Source: an uncultured Varibaculum sp. (lineage in GTDB: Bacteria > Actinomycetota > Actinomycetes > Actinomycetales > Actinomycetaceae). Taken from it: a stretch of 40,465 bases of DNA. The notes below the pieces were generated by a model. The model saw nothing but the letters and a program-made list of their open reading frames with translations, was not told the origin of the DNA and searched no databases. The stretch covers positions 1-40,465 of the forward strand of contig CAMYAU010000002.1 of the NCBI GenBank assembly GCA_947253735.1, read 5' to 3'. The position numbers and the translations under genes were made by a program. Within the stretch, counting starts at the first letter, position 1. Every line of letters starts with the position of its first letter. This document shows, one piece after another, positions 8,424 through 15,966 of this stretch.

Positions 8424-8463
8424 AAAGGAGGGGATAGGTATTGACTTACCTATCCCCTCCTTT
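8424..8463 (-). terminator. Hairpin between solute-binding protein and permease genes
   Basis: The arms AAAGGAGGGGATAGGTA (8424-8440) and its inverse (8447-8463) form a 17-bp stem around a six-base loop. On the minus strand the hairpin lies just after the binding-protein stop and before the first permease. Such a structure usually works as a partial terminator or as a barrier to 3' exonucleases, raising binding-protein output relative to permeases. Confidence 0.7.
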
Positions 8464-8501
8464 CTGATGAGTCTGTTAGCTGAAACTAGTGTGAAATAGA
8501 G

Positions 8502-9803
8502 CTATTTCACTTTCAAGTTTAGGCTTTCCAGAGCTTTCTTTGATTCTCCGTTAGCCTGCTCGAATAGATCGGCAACTTTACTCTTACCGTTGACTACGGC
8601 ATCAGCATTTTCGGTGAACTTCGAGGCTACTGCCGACCAGCCCGGGATGTAGGAGAAAGGATTAGTGGCGTCATTAGCCTTGATAAATTCGGCCATCACA
8701 TCCTGGCCACCGAAGAAGGTTTTAACAGCTTCCGGAGTCTTGGCATCACCTTTAGCCGCAACTACCAGGCCTTGGCTGCCGAGCTCAGGAATTTGCGTAT
8801 TGAACCAAGCATTGAACTCCATCGCCTGTTCGGGGGCCTTGCATCCCTTTAGAACAGCTACACCAGAGCCACCGTCGGGGCCGGTCTTTCCCTTTCCGAG
8901 GTCGGGTAGTTGAGCAACTTGCCACTGGCCAGATTGAGTGGTGATACCATCTTTGGGATCAGCCAAGAGGGCGGCTTCCCAGGCAGCACCAATAGTACCG
9001 ATCAGCTTACCGTCGGTAACAACCTTCTTGAAGGAATCATCCCAGCGGTTCACAGTAAGTACCGACTTGTCATCTAGCAGGCCTTGCCAAAAATCCGCTA
9101 CCGCTTTGGAACCTTCATCAGAAGTATTAACCTTCCAAGCATCGCCGTCGGCGGTATACCACTGAGATCCAGCAGCCGCAGCCATTCCGGATAGAATATT
9201 GGGGGTTTCATCAGGCTCAAAGTTACCGATGAATTTGCCCTGGGCAGCAGCTTTCTTAGCTGTTTCCCGGAACTCTGCCGCGGTAGTAGGAACCTTCAGA
9301 CCCAATTTGTCGAACTCAGCCTTGTTGTATAGATAAACCAGCGGGCCAGTATCTTGGGGCAAGCCTACATACTTGCCGCCTACCGACATCTGCTCAAAAG
9401 CTCCCGAGTTGAACTTGTCTTTATACTTAGTGGCATATTCGCTGACATCCATCAGTAATCCCTTGGCGAACACTTCGGGAGTCTCTGAATATCCTACTTG
9501 CGCCAAACAAGGAGCATTGTCCGCTTTAACATCGTTTTCAAGCTTCTTAATAAGTTCTTGTGCTTTACCATCCCATTTGGTGGTTTTCACTTGAATATCA
9601 GGGTGGTCAGCATTCCATTTTTTAACGATGTCAGCAACCTTAGTCATGCCTTCACCATCAGGTAGACGGTGCACATACTCAATGGTAACTTTCTTATCTG
9701 TGGAGCTGGCGTTGTCCGAACTGCCGCTACAAGCAGCCAGTCCCAAAGATGCCATTGCTACCACACCCGAAAGGGCAACGGCACGTTTTAGTGTACGAGA
9801 CAA
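8502..9803 (-). CDS. Extracellular solute-binding lipoprotein of a sugar ABC importer (probable GNB/LNB-binding protein)
   Basis: The 433-residue protein has a lipoprotein signal peptide (KRAVALSGVVAMASLGLAAC, lipobox LAAC with the Cys at about residue 25) followed by a family 1 solute-binding domain. From memory, stretches such as EYVHRLPDGEG, NAPCLAQVGYSETPE, GLPQDTGPLVYLYNK, GAAWEAALLADPKDG and TPEAVKTFFGGQDVM resemble the Bifidobacterium longum GNB/LNB-binding protein GltA. Together with the lnpA gene upstream this makes GNB/LNB the best substrate guess. The start is TTG with GAGGAGG about seven bases upstream. An extended -10 (TGCTATAAT, about 9864-9872) lies upstream on the minus strand. 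Confidence 0.85.
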   Translation of the reverse strand: MSRTLKRAVALSGVVAMASLGLAACSGSSDNASSTDKKVTIEYVHRLPDGEGMTKVADIVKKWNADHPDIQVKTTKWDGKAQELIKKLENDVKADNAPCLAQVGYSETPEVFAKGLLMDVSEYATKYKDKFNSGAFEQMSVGGKYVGLPQDTGPLVYLYNKAEFDKLGLKVPTTAAEFRETAKKAAAQGKFIGNFEPDETPNILSGMAAAAGSQWYTADGDAWKVNTSDEGSKAVADFWQGLLDDKSVLTVNRWDDSFKKVVTDGKLIGTIGAAWEAALLADPKDGITTQSGQWQVAQLPDLGKGKTGPDGGSGVAVLKGCKAPEQAMEFNAWFNTQIPELGSQGLVVAAKGDAKTPEAVKTFFGGQDVMAEFIKANDATNPFSYIPGWSAVASKFTENADAVVNGKSKVADLFEQANGESKKALESLNLKVK

Positions 9804-9863
9804 AATAGAACCTCCTCGTTGAGTTGATTCGCTTCGATGCGAACCATTTGAAAACTCAAAATG

Positions 9864-9872
9864 ATTATAGCA
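9864..9872 (-). promoter_or_regulatory. Probable extended -10 promoter for the solute-binding protein gene
   Basis: The minus strand reads TGCTATAAT here, a match to the extended -10 consensus, about 60 bases upstream of the TTG start. No good -35 is visible. The stretch 9804-10102 between the two gene groups holds no other gene. A T-run on the minus strand near 10049-10056 after a weak stem may end the lnpA transcript. Confidence 0.5.
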
Positions 9873-10102
9873 AAACTGAAATCTCTAGGAGGCTTCTAAA
9901 GGATTTTATAAAAATAAATAGTTATCGCTTAAAAGGTTGATTTACCTGTGAAAACTATCTGAAAAAATCCTGGAATTACAGCTTTAGCTAAGGTTGATTT
10001 TCCAGAAAACAAAAGCATGTTTTATGGTGGCAGCACTTTTCTGAGGATGTCTAAAAAACAAGCAACCAGGAAAGACTCTGCTGGCCGCAAAATTGACGAA
10101 CG

Positions 10103-10903
10103 CTAGAGTAAAACTTGCACACCTGCAAGAGCAGTTTTAATAGCTTCAATATCCTTACGTGAAGACATATCTAAAACCCCGGCAGCAACCGGCACTACGG
10201 TTATTTCTTCCCCGTTTTCAATTAGATGACGCACTGCATCTACTAGCTCGTATTCACCTCTTACTGAAGGTTTAATTGCCCGACAAGCAGGAATAATACG
10301 CGCGTCAAAAAGCCAACAATTCATGCTGATGGGAGCATCAGGAAAGGCCGATATTTCCGCTTCACTGGGTTTTTCGATAATGTTTTGCAGCTTGCCGTTT
10401 TCTACGTCCATAATCGCGTAGCTTTTTACCCGCGCAGCCTCAATATTCGACTTAGCAATCAGCTCTTTTCTAGCGAACCCAGCCGTCGCCAAACCGGGAA
10501 CCTTCACTATTTGCTTTAAAACCTCAAGCGGATAATAGTTGTCGGAATTCAAAACCAACGCGCGGTCATTGCCGATGAAATCAGCGGCCGCGGCGACCGC
10601 GTTAGCAGTTCCTAAAGGTTCCTCTTGGATTGCATAGCTGATGGTAACCCGGCTCTTTTCAACCTGATCATAGTACTCACGGAAAGCATTATGCTCGGGA
10701 CCGATTACTAAGCAAACTTCCTTAATTCCCGCATCCGCAAAAGAACTGATTACATAGTCTAAAAAGGGCCGTCCCACATTTATCAAACCCTTGGTTCCTG
10801 CGGAGGCGGCTGCCGCCTGATCACCTGCGAGATGAGTGCTTCCATCGTCTGCCCGCATCCGGGTTCCCAACCCGCGCGCCAGAATAACTGCTTTAGTTAC
10901 CAT
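10103..10903 (-). CDS. Sugar-phosphate nucleotidyltransferase (NTP_transferase family), in the GNB/LNB module
   Basis: About 266 residues with the Rossmann-like nucleotidyltransferase fold. The N-terminal loop KAVILARGLGTRMR binds the nucleotide (Arg replaces the commoner Ala in LAAGLGTR). GTKGLINVGRPFLDYVISSF, EEPLGTANAV and ALVLNSDNYYPLEVL (metal-binding Asp) are further family marks. It would join a sugar-1-phosphate to a nucleotide with release of pyrophosphate. I chose the ATG at 10903, with AAAGGA ten bases upstream and a 20-base gap from lnpA; the longer frame would overlap lnpA. Given its place, galactose-1-phosphate or an N-acetylhexosamine-1-phosphate is the likely substrate. Nothing in the sequence fixes which sugar or nucleotide is used. 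Confidence 0.85.
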   Translation of the reverse strand: MVTKAVILARGLGTRMRADDGSTHLAGDQAAAASAGTKGLINVGRPFLDYVISSFADAGIKEVCLVIGPEHNAFREYYDQVEKSRVTISYAIQEEPLGTANAVAAAADFIGNDRALVLNSDNYYPLEVLKQIVKVPGLATAGFARKELIAKSNIEAARVKSYAIMDVENGKLQNIIEKPSEAEISAFPDAPISMNCWLFDARIIPACRAIKPSVRGEYELVDAVRHLIENGEEITVVPVAAGVLDMSSRKDIEAIKTALAGVQVLL

Positions 10904-10923
10904 CGTAAAATAATCCTTTATAT

Positions 10924-13086
10924 TCAGATATTCCGCCAAGCAATGCCACTGCCGGGTAAATTGAATTCTTCTCGCTTGCCTCCTGGCAGATTCACCACCG
11001 TAAACTGTGGGTCTTCAGTATTGTTAATGACGCAGTATTTTTGTGCCGCTGCGAACTCGGCGACCTCGCAATTGGGGTTGGTGGAACTCCAGAGAGTGTA
11101 TTGATCCTCTTTGTTCGCGGCAAAGAACAGGATTCTTTCTAGCAGACGGGCATTAGCCGCTGAATAGGGGAGTCCCGAAATATATACCCCTCTTCCCTTT
11201 CCAAAGCCATTTACGGCCAGCTGCACCTGTCCGTCCTCAGCACGAATTAATATAGTGTCTTCGCTGATCGGATAGGTGTTTGGTACCGGTTCCCCAAAAT
11301 CTATTACCGCGTCCTCGCCAAGATCGGCGGTTATAAAATGGGAAGTCGTTACGGGAGGGAAATATTTATCAACTGACAGGGTATGGAAACGCTCCTGATC
11401 TACCCCTAAAATGTCCGCTAATTGGAAGAATCTTCCGGGGCGTTCGCTAGAAGCGGGCTGTCCCACTCCTACAAAGGCTCCTCCACACCGCACCCAGCTG
11501 CGAATAATGGAAACCAAGCGACCATCATCCCAGATGTCTCCACCGGTAAATGCGGTGTTGTAGGGGCCAGCGTTAATCAATACATCCACATCGGCAGCTA
11601 TACCGTGCTCGAGTAGATCCTCGAAACTAATAAAACGGACATTTACCCGCATCCCTGATAGGGCTTCTAGGATGCCGTAGTAGGAATGATTGTATTTATT
11701 GGGAAGGGCGTGGGCGACAGTAAAGGCTTGCCAGGAACGCATCTTCCCCCAACAGTTAACAATCGCGACATTTAGGAAACCCTGTGCCGGTTCACTGTTT
11801 GTCTGTTCGTGAATATCCCGGAATTCATTGGCAATCGCGCTTACCGTGTCCACAAATTTAGGGAACTTAGCTGCCAGACTGAGATAACCCCCGTATCCCA
11901 TCCGGGCAATTGGGCTACGTAAAATGGCGCGGCGCGCCTTCCTCCAGTTATCTAAAGCTTCGATGCTGGGATCATTTCCTTCGTAGAAAGTATCCGGGAA
12001 GAAATAGGGGAGGAAGCGCCCCTCGGTATATTTCACTCCAGGAATATCGGAAATCATTCGAGTAGTAGTGCCATCTCCGATAGACCCCACCACTGCGTCT
12101 AAGCCAAGTTTCTCAAAACCAGCGAGATAAGGTTCAGTTCCCAACCACTGGTCCCCCAGGAACATCATCGCTTCCTTGCCCGACTTATGGGTCTCATCCA
12201 CCATGGTCTTGATATTTTCGTGGACAAAATCAGATACAAAATCTATCCAATCTCGCTGCGGTTTAGTGGGAATGCAGAAAGTAGAATTATAGGTACCACC
12301 GTTAACAAAATCTTCAGGACGGATCCGGTAGCCCTTTACCCTTTCAAACTCTTGTAGCGCTTCAGGCGATACAGTAGCGGCATAACCGAACCAATCTACA
12401 ATTTTTTCCCGATGCTTTTGGTCAAAAACTAGGGTGAACTGGTAAAAGAAAGTAGTAAATCGAACCACATCAGTCTGGGGATTATCCTTTAACCATTGAC
12501 GGAAAGTGTCCATCACAAATTGTTGAGTTTCCGGGTTCCGGATATCAAAAGGAATCTCGTGTTCCTTGTCGCCCCAATCATTCGTGAGGTGGTTATACAT
12601 TTGGACTGGGTCCCAGATGATATACGCCAAGAAAGTAACCGTATATTCATGCATGGGGATAGCTTCAGAAATCTTGACTACCTGCAGGGTAAAATCTGCT
12701 TCCCAGTTCGCAGGATCAACTACCTCCCCGGTGGTGCGGTCGATGACTTCCCAATAGTGTTTAGGATCAGCGTCTTGATTAACTTGCAGTTGTTCTTCGT
12801 AAAAACACTGCATAAACGGGATAGATACTGTATCTTTCTCCGCCAATACTCGTTGGGAAAGCAAATAAATCTGTGGGGTTTGATCCATCCGTTTGCTGAT
12901 GAACTCATTATGTCCCCGAGTTGGAAAATAGGCTGAATATACCTTTTTTCCCAGTTTTAGTACTTCTTGGTCAAGCTGGGTGCCATCAGCATTGCGAATG
13001 GCATCCGCCCCCCATAGCTGACCAATACGAGTAGTTTCCGCAACAAAATTCTCTTCACTAGGAATAGTAAAACGCCCGGTTGTCAT
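10924..13086 (-). CDS. lnpA: 1,3-beta-galactosyl-N-acetylhexosamine phosphorylase (GNB/LNB phosphorylase, GH112)
   Basis: The 720-residue protein splits galacto-N-biose or lacto-N-biose I with phosphate into alpha-galactose-1-phosphate and GalNAc or GlcNAc in the cytoplasm. It follows the bifidobacterial LnpA sequence closely through its whole length, as remembered: TGRFTIPSEENF at the start, AYFPTRGHNE, FLAYIIWDPVQMYNHLTNDW, RFTTFFYQFTLVFD, then KEAMMFLGDQWLGTEPY with the catalytic general acid at Asp312. GSIGDGTTTRMISDIPG, RMGYGGYLSLAAKFPKFVD and GRGVYISGLPYSAANARLLE follow. The end carries the small C-terminal beta domain. A minus-strand TATAAT at 13130-13135 gives it a likely own promoter, 66 bases after the response-regulator stop. 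The ribosome binding site is weak (AGAAAG). Confidence 0.96.
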   Translation of the reverse strand: MTTGRFTIPSEENFVAETTRIGQLWGADAIRNADGTQLDQEVLKLGKKVYSAYFPTRGHNEFISKRMDQTPQIYLLSQRVLAEKDTVSIPFMQCFYEEQLQVNQDADPKHYWEVIDRTTGEVVDPANWEADFTLQVVKISEAIPMHEYTVTFLAYIIWDPVQMYNHLTNDWGDKEHEIPFDIRNPETQQFVMDTFRQWLKDNPQTDVVRFTTFFYQFTLVFDQKHREKIVDWFGYAATVSPEALQEFERVKGYRIRPEDFVNGGTYNSTFCIPTKPQRDWIDFVSDFVHENIKTMVDETHKSGKEAMMFLGDQWLGTEPYLAGFEKLGLDAVVGSIGDGTTTRMISDIPGVKYTEGRFLPYFFPDTFYEGNDPSIEALDNWRKARRAILRSPIARMGYGGYLSLAAKFPKFVDTVSAIANEFRDIHEQTNSEPAQGFLNVAIVNCWGKMRSWQAFTVAHALPNKYNHSYYGILEALSGMRVNVRFISFEDLLEHGIAADVDVLINAGPYNTAFTGGDIWDDGRLVSIIRSWVRCGGAFVGVGQPASSERPGRFFQLADILGVDQERFHTLSVDKYFPPVTTSHFITADLGEDAVIDFGEPVPNTYPISEDTILIRAEDGQVQLAVNGFGKGRGVYISGLPYSAANARLLERILFFAANKEDQYTLWSSTNPNCEVAEFAAAQKYCVINNTEDPQFTVVNLPGGKREEFNLPGSGIAWRNI

Positions 13087-13129
13087 CTGATTCTTTCTGC
13101 TAGTTTTTCAAGGAGAACAGATTTTATGG

Positions 13130-13135
13130 ATTATA
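13130..13135 (-). promoter_or_regulatory. Probable -10 element of the lnpA promoter
   Basis: The minus strand reads TATAAT about 44 bases upstream of the lnpA ATG, in the short gap after the response-regulator gene. No convincing -35 is present, so expression may need an activator. The leader would be close to 37 bases. Confidence 0.5.
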
Positions 13136-13151
13136 TTGCTTCCGAATATTT

Positions 13152-13823
13152 TCACATCACTACGAGGCGGTATCCCATACCGCGCACGGTCACGATGCGT
13201 TCTGAACCGATCTTCCGCCGTAGGTAGCGCACGTATACGTCCACCACATTCGAACCGGGATCAAAATCGTAACCCCATACCATATCCAGTAATTGGGAGC
13301 GAGAAAGCACTTGGTCAGGATGTTCCATGAAGGCTTGCAACATGGTGAATTCGCGAGCTGACAGCTCAACCGGTTCCCCGTCAATGGAGGCATAGCGAGT
13401 CCGCAGATCCAAGTGCATGCCTCCTACATTAATCTGCACCATATTAGTGGGATCATCGGAAGTGGCATTCTTCAGACGTAGCCTAATGCGCGCTAATAGT
13501 TCTTCGAAGCGGAAAGGCTTAGACATGTAGTCGTCGGCGCCCTGCTCTAACCCGCTAACAGTGTCCTCTACCGAAGAACGCGCGGTAAGCACAATGATCG
13601 GTAGGGTAGCTCCTTGCCCGCGAATCTGCTCTAGTACTTCAAAACCGTCCATATCAGGCAAACCAATATCTAGGACGATTAGGGAATAGTCTCCCCCCAA
13701 AGCTCCCGAAATGGCATCGGATCCTTTGTCTACTACCGTGACGTTGTATCCGGCGGAAGTGAGTCCTTTAGCTACAAAAGAGGAGATGCCGGGCTCATCC
13801 TCCACCACTAAGATGTTTGTCAT
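13152..13823 (-). CDS. OmpR/PhoB-type response regulator of a two-component system
   Basis: The 223-residue protein has an N-terminal receiver domain and a C-terminal winged helix. The receiver keeps the acidic pocket (EDE at residues 8-10), the phosphoacceptor Asp52 in LIVLDIGLPDMDG, Thr80 and Lys102 (DDYMSKPF). The DNA-binding domain includes VELSAREFTMLQAFMEHPDQV, SRSQLLDMVWGYDFDPGSNV and VDVYVRYLRRKIG, ending VRGMGYRL. The start is three bases after the sensor kinase stop, so the pair is co-expressed. Its position just upstream of lnpA on the same strand makes the GNB/LNB genes possible targets, but nothing seen proves it. Confidence 0.95.
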   Translation of the reverse strand: MTNILVVEDEPGISSFVAKGLTSAGYNVTVVDKGSDAISGALGGDYSLIVLDIGLPDMDGFEVLEQIRGQGATLPIIVLTARSSVEDTVSGLEQGADDYMSKPFRFEELLARIRLRLKNATSDDPTNMVQINVGGMHLDLRTRYASIDGEPVELSAREFTMLQAFMEHPDQVLSRSQLLDMVWGYDFDPGSNVVDVYVRYLRRKIGSERIVTVRGMGYRLVVM

Positions 13824-13826
13824 GTC

Positions 13827-15677
13827 TTATCCTCCTTGTATTTCGTCTTTGCAATCATCGTTTGAGATAGGCAGGCTGATATTAAATACCGATCCCACTG
13901 AAAGCGCAGATCGTACCTGTAATATTCCGCCATGCGCCTGTGCGATGGCGTTCACAATTGATAATCCCAGACCAGAGCCCGCATATGAATGGTTAACCCG
14001 CATGAAACGACCAAAGATTTGCTTTTGATCCTTGGGATCGATACCAATCCCCTGGTCACGAACCCAAAGATTGAGACGATGAGTACCTTCCACCGGGGGA
14101 ACTTGTGAGATCATCTGCAGATCGGGGGCGGTAATTGTGCTCGCCGGTACTGGATGGCCTTGCTGATCCAATAAGGGCTGTTCATGGTCGATCCCCGCAC
14201 CCAGGGTAATCACGCTTCCGGGGGGAGCGAACTTGGAAGCATTTTGGGCTAGGGCGAGGAGAGCTTGCTGCAAACGTTGGGGATCAGCAGTGGTGGGGAC
14301 GATAGTGAGATTATCGATTCGCCAGTTAAAATCGCCCAGTTGGGTCGCGTTTTCAAAGGCATCCATCAGCAAGTCCCCGATATCTACCCGTTCGGGTCTA
14401 ATAAAGTCGGGACGATCGCTCTTGGCAACGGTAATCAGATCTTCGGTGAGCCGATGCATCCGCGATAATTCTTCTAAAGCCAGTTCCCGAGTGCGGGCAG
14501 TATCCTGCGGATCATTGGGATTTAGTAGTTCTAAGTGTCCGCGAACTACTGTTATTGGGGTGCGTAACTCATGACCTACATCGTTTAGCAGGTCACGTTG
14601 CTCATCGAAACTAGATTGCAGGCGGGCAATCATGGAGTTCATCTGGCGGGTAACATCCGCTAGGTCATCATTACCCTCGACTGGGAGGCGCTTAGTTAGG
14701 TCCTGTTCATTGGTGATTGAAGCCATCAGGTCCCGCAGCCTGCCGATAGGGGCAAGCAGAGATTGTGAAGCGCGAACATTCACCAGCCCTACCAGGGCCA
14801 AAACTAGGAATGAAATTCCGCCGAATAATAATAGTTGGGTCTGAGCGGGGGTAATATCTACTGAATAGTTAGAGATGATCGCCAATACAGCGTCATCCGT
14901 ATTTGCCGCGCTAAGCGGTACCATTCCTACCGCATAGGTGGCCTGATCCGTGCGGATCATTAGCATTTTGGCGGAGTCGAAATCTGAGTAACTGGCGAGT
15001 TTTTCCAGAAGTTGCGCATCCTGATGGATGGCGGAATCTCGCGCTCCTTTTTGTCCGATTAGTTTTCCGGCGGAAAATCCTAGCAAGCTACCATTATGGG
15101 GAGCATCTTCTACGTCAATAAATCTGGTTAAAGCTTCTTTTGCCGAGGCTATTCCCCCTGTAGCTTGGGTATTTTCAGCTTTGACAAAGTTGCGAAGGTC
15201 GTTGGTGATTAGCTCCGTCTGAGAATGCTCTGCATGGGATATTTGGAATATTCCGCTGACTAATAGAATTAGTCCCACTACTGTCAGAGCGAATCCGGAT
15301 ATTAATACTGAGTGCACTAACATCCGGTTACGCAGGTTAGTGATTCGCAGCTTATGTTCGTTGCTGTCAGGTTTGATGGTTTTTTCCACTACCCTGCGAG
15401 GACGGCTTTGATAAGCGGCGCGTTCCGAGGGGGTCGCAGAATCATTAACTCTTGGTGGTAGGGGTTGCGATAAGGGACTTGCCGGGTTCCCCTCGGCAGG
15501 GTTAAGAATCTGCGGCAGGGTCATTTCCCCGGGTAACTGTACCGTTGAAGGAAGTCCGTTAGCCGAAACCGGAGCGGGTGCTGCTGCCTGAGGCTGGTAA
15601 CCAGGCTCAGGCAGTGCCGGTGAGACAGCTGGGTCAGCGGGAGGGTTATTTTTAGGGTCGCTGAGTTTTTCACTCAT
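13827..15677 (-). CDS. Sensor histidine kinase of the two-component system
   Basis: The 616-residue membrane protein begins with a ~110-residue Pro/Ala-rich, poorly conserved cytoplasmic segment. A first membrane span lies near residues 120-146, an extracytoplasmic sensor region of about 130 residues follows, and the second span is at about 281-300. A HAMP segment precedes the HisKA box NDVGHELRTPITVVRGH with phosphoacceptor His369. The ATPase domain shows the N box AQNASKFAPPG, G1 VRDQGIGIDPKDQ, F box IFGRFM and G2 GSGLGLSIV. The start overlaps the end of a small membrane protein gene by eight bases. The extended N-terminus is unusual for the family. The signal it senses is unknown. Confidence 0.94.
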   Translation of the reverse strand: MSEKLSDPKNNPPADPAVSPALPEPGYQPQAAAPAPVSANGLPSTVQLPGEMTLPQILNPAEGNPASPLSQPLPPRVNDSATPSERAAYQSRPRRVVEKTIKPDSNEHKLRITNLRNRMLVHSVLISGFALTVVGLILLVSGIFQISHAEHSQTELITNDLRNFVKAENTQATGGIASAKEALTRFIDVEDAPHNGSLLGFSAGKLIGQKGARDSAIHQDAQLLEKLASYSDFDSAKMLMIRTDQATYAVGMVPLSAANTDDAVLAIISNYSVDITPAQTQLLLFGGISFLVLALVGLVNVRASQSLLAPIGRLRDLMASITNEQDLTKRLPVEGNDDLADVTRQMNSMIARLQSSFDEQRDLLNDVGHELRTPITVVRGHLELLNPNDPQDTARTRELALEELSRMHRLTEDLITVAKSDRPDFIRPERVDIGDLLMDAFENATQLGDFNWRIDNLTIVPTTADPQRLQQALLALAQNASKFAPPGSVITLGAGIDHEQPLLDQQGHPVPASTITAPDLQMISQVPPVEGTHRLNLWVRDQGIGIDPKDQKQIFGRFMRVNHSYAGSGLGLSIVNAIAQAHGGILQVRSALSVGSVFNISLPISNDDCKDEIQGG

Positions 15678-15873
15678 GGCTGGCCCCCTCGCTGGTTGCA
15701 GGGGCAGTGGAGGGTGATTGCGGAGCTTGCTCCGTAATCACCGGCGTTTGGGGCGCAAAAGTAATTGTGGGCCCCAAATCGTAAACCCCGTTTAGTACCA
15801 GGGCACGTATACCGATTAGAACCGCAGCTGAAAGGGCGACACATACGACTGCTACAGCTACGAACCTGCGCAC
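15670..15873 (-). CDS. Small single-span membrane protein co-encoded with the sensor kinase
   Basis: The 67-residue protein has one N-terminal hydrophobic span (about residues 4-25, RFVAVAVVCVALSAAVLIGI) and a Thr/Pro/Ser-rich tail that would face outward. The GTG start has GGAGG eight bases upstream, and the 3' end overlaps the sensor kinase start by eight bases, which supports translation and coupling. I do not recognise a family. A role as an accessory or modulator of the kinase is inference from its place. Two TATAAT boxes on the minus strand at 15941-15946 and 15934-15939 lie upstream. Confidence 0.65.
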   Translation of the reverse strand: MRRFVAVAVVCVALSAAVLIGIRALVLNGVYDLGPTITFAPQTPVITEQAPQSPSTAPATSEGASHE

Positions 15874-15933
15874 TTTACTGCCCTCCCTTGGTTATCTAGA
15901 ATCGTCAGGACACTCGCGCGCCCCTTTCTAATG

Positions 15934-15946
15934 ATTATAGATTATA
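15934..15946 (-). promoter_or_regulatory. Tandem -10 elements for the two-component operon
   Basis: The minus strand carries TATAATC twice in a row about 61-73 bases upstream of the small membrane protein start. The -35 region is poorly matched. This stretch separates the aminotransferase stop at 15967 from the two-component operon. Confidence 0.45.
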
Positions 15947-15966
15947 GAGAGGGTACAAAGGACAAC

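Noticed and set aside
12496..12936. 146-residue plus-strand frame inside lnpA
   Set aside because: It lies fully antisense to the highly conserved GH112 phosphorylase and shows no domain of its own.
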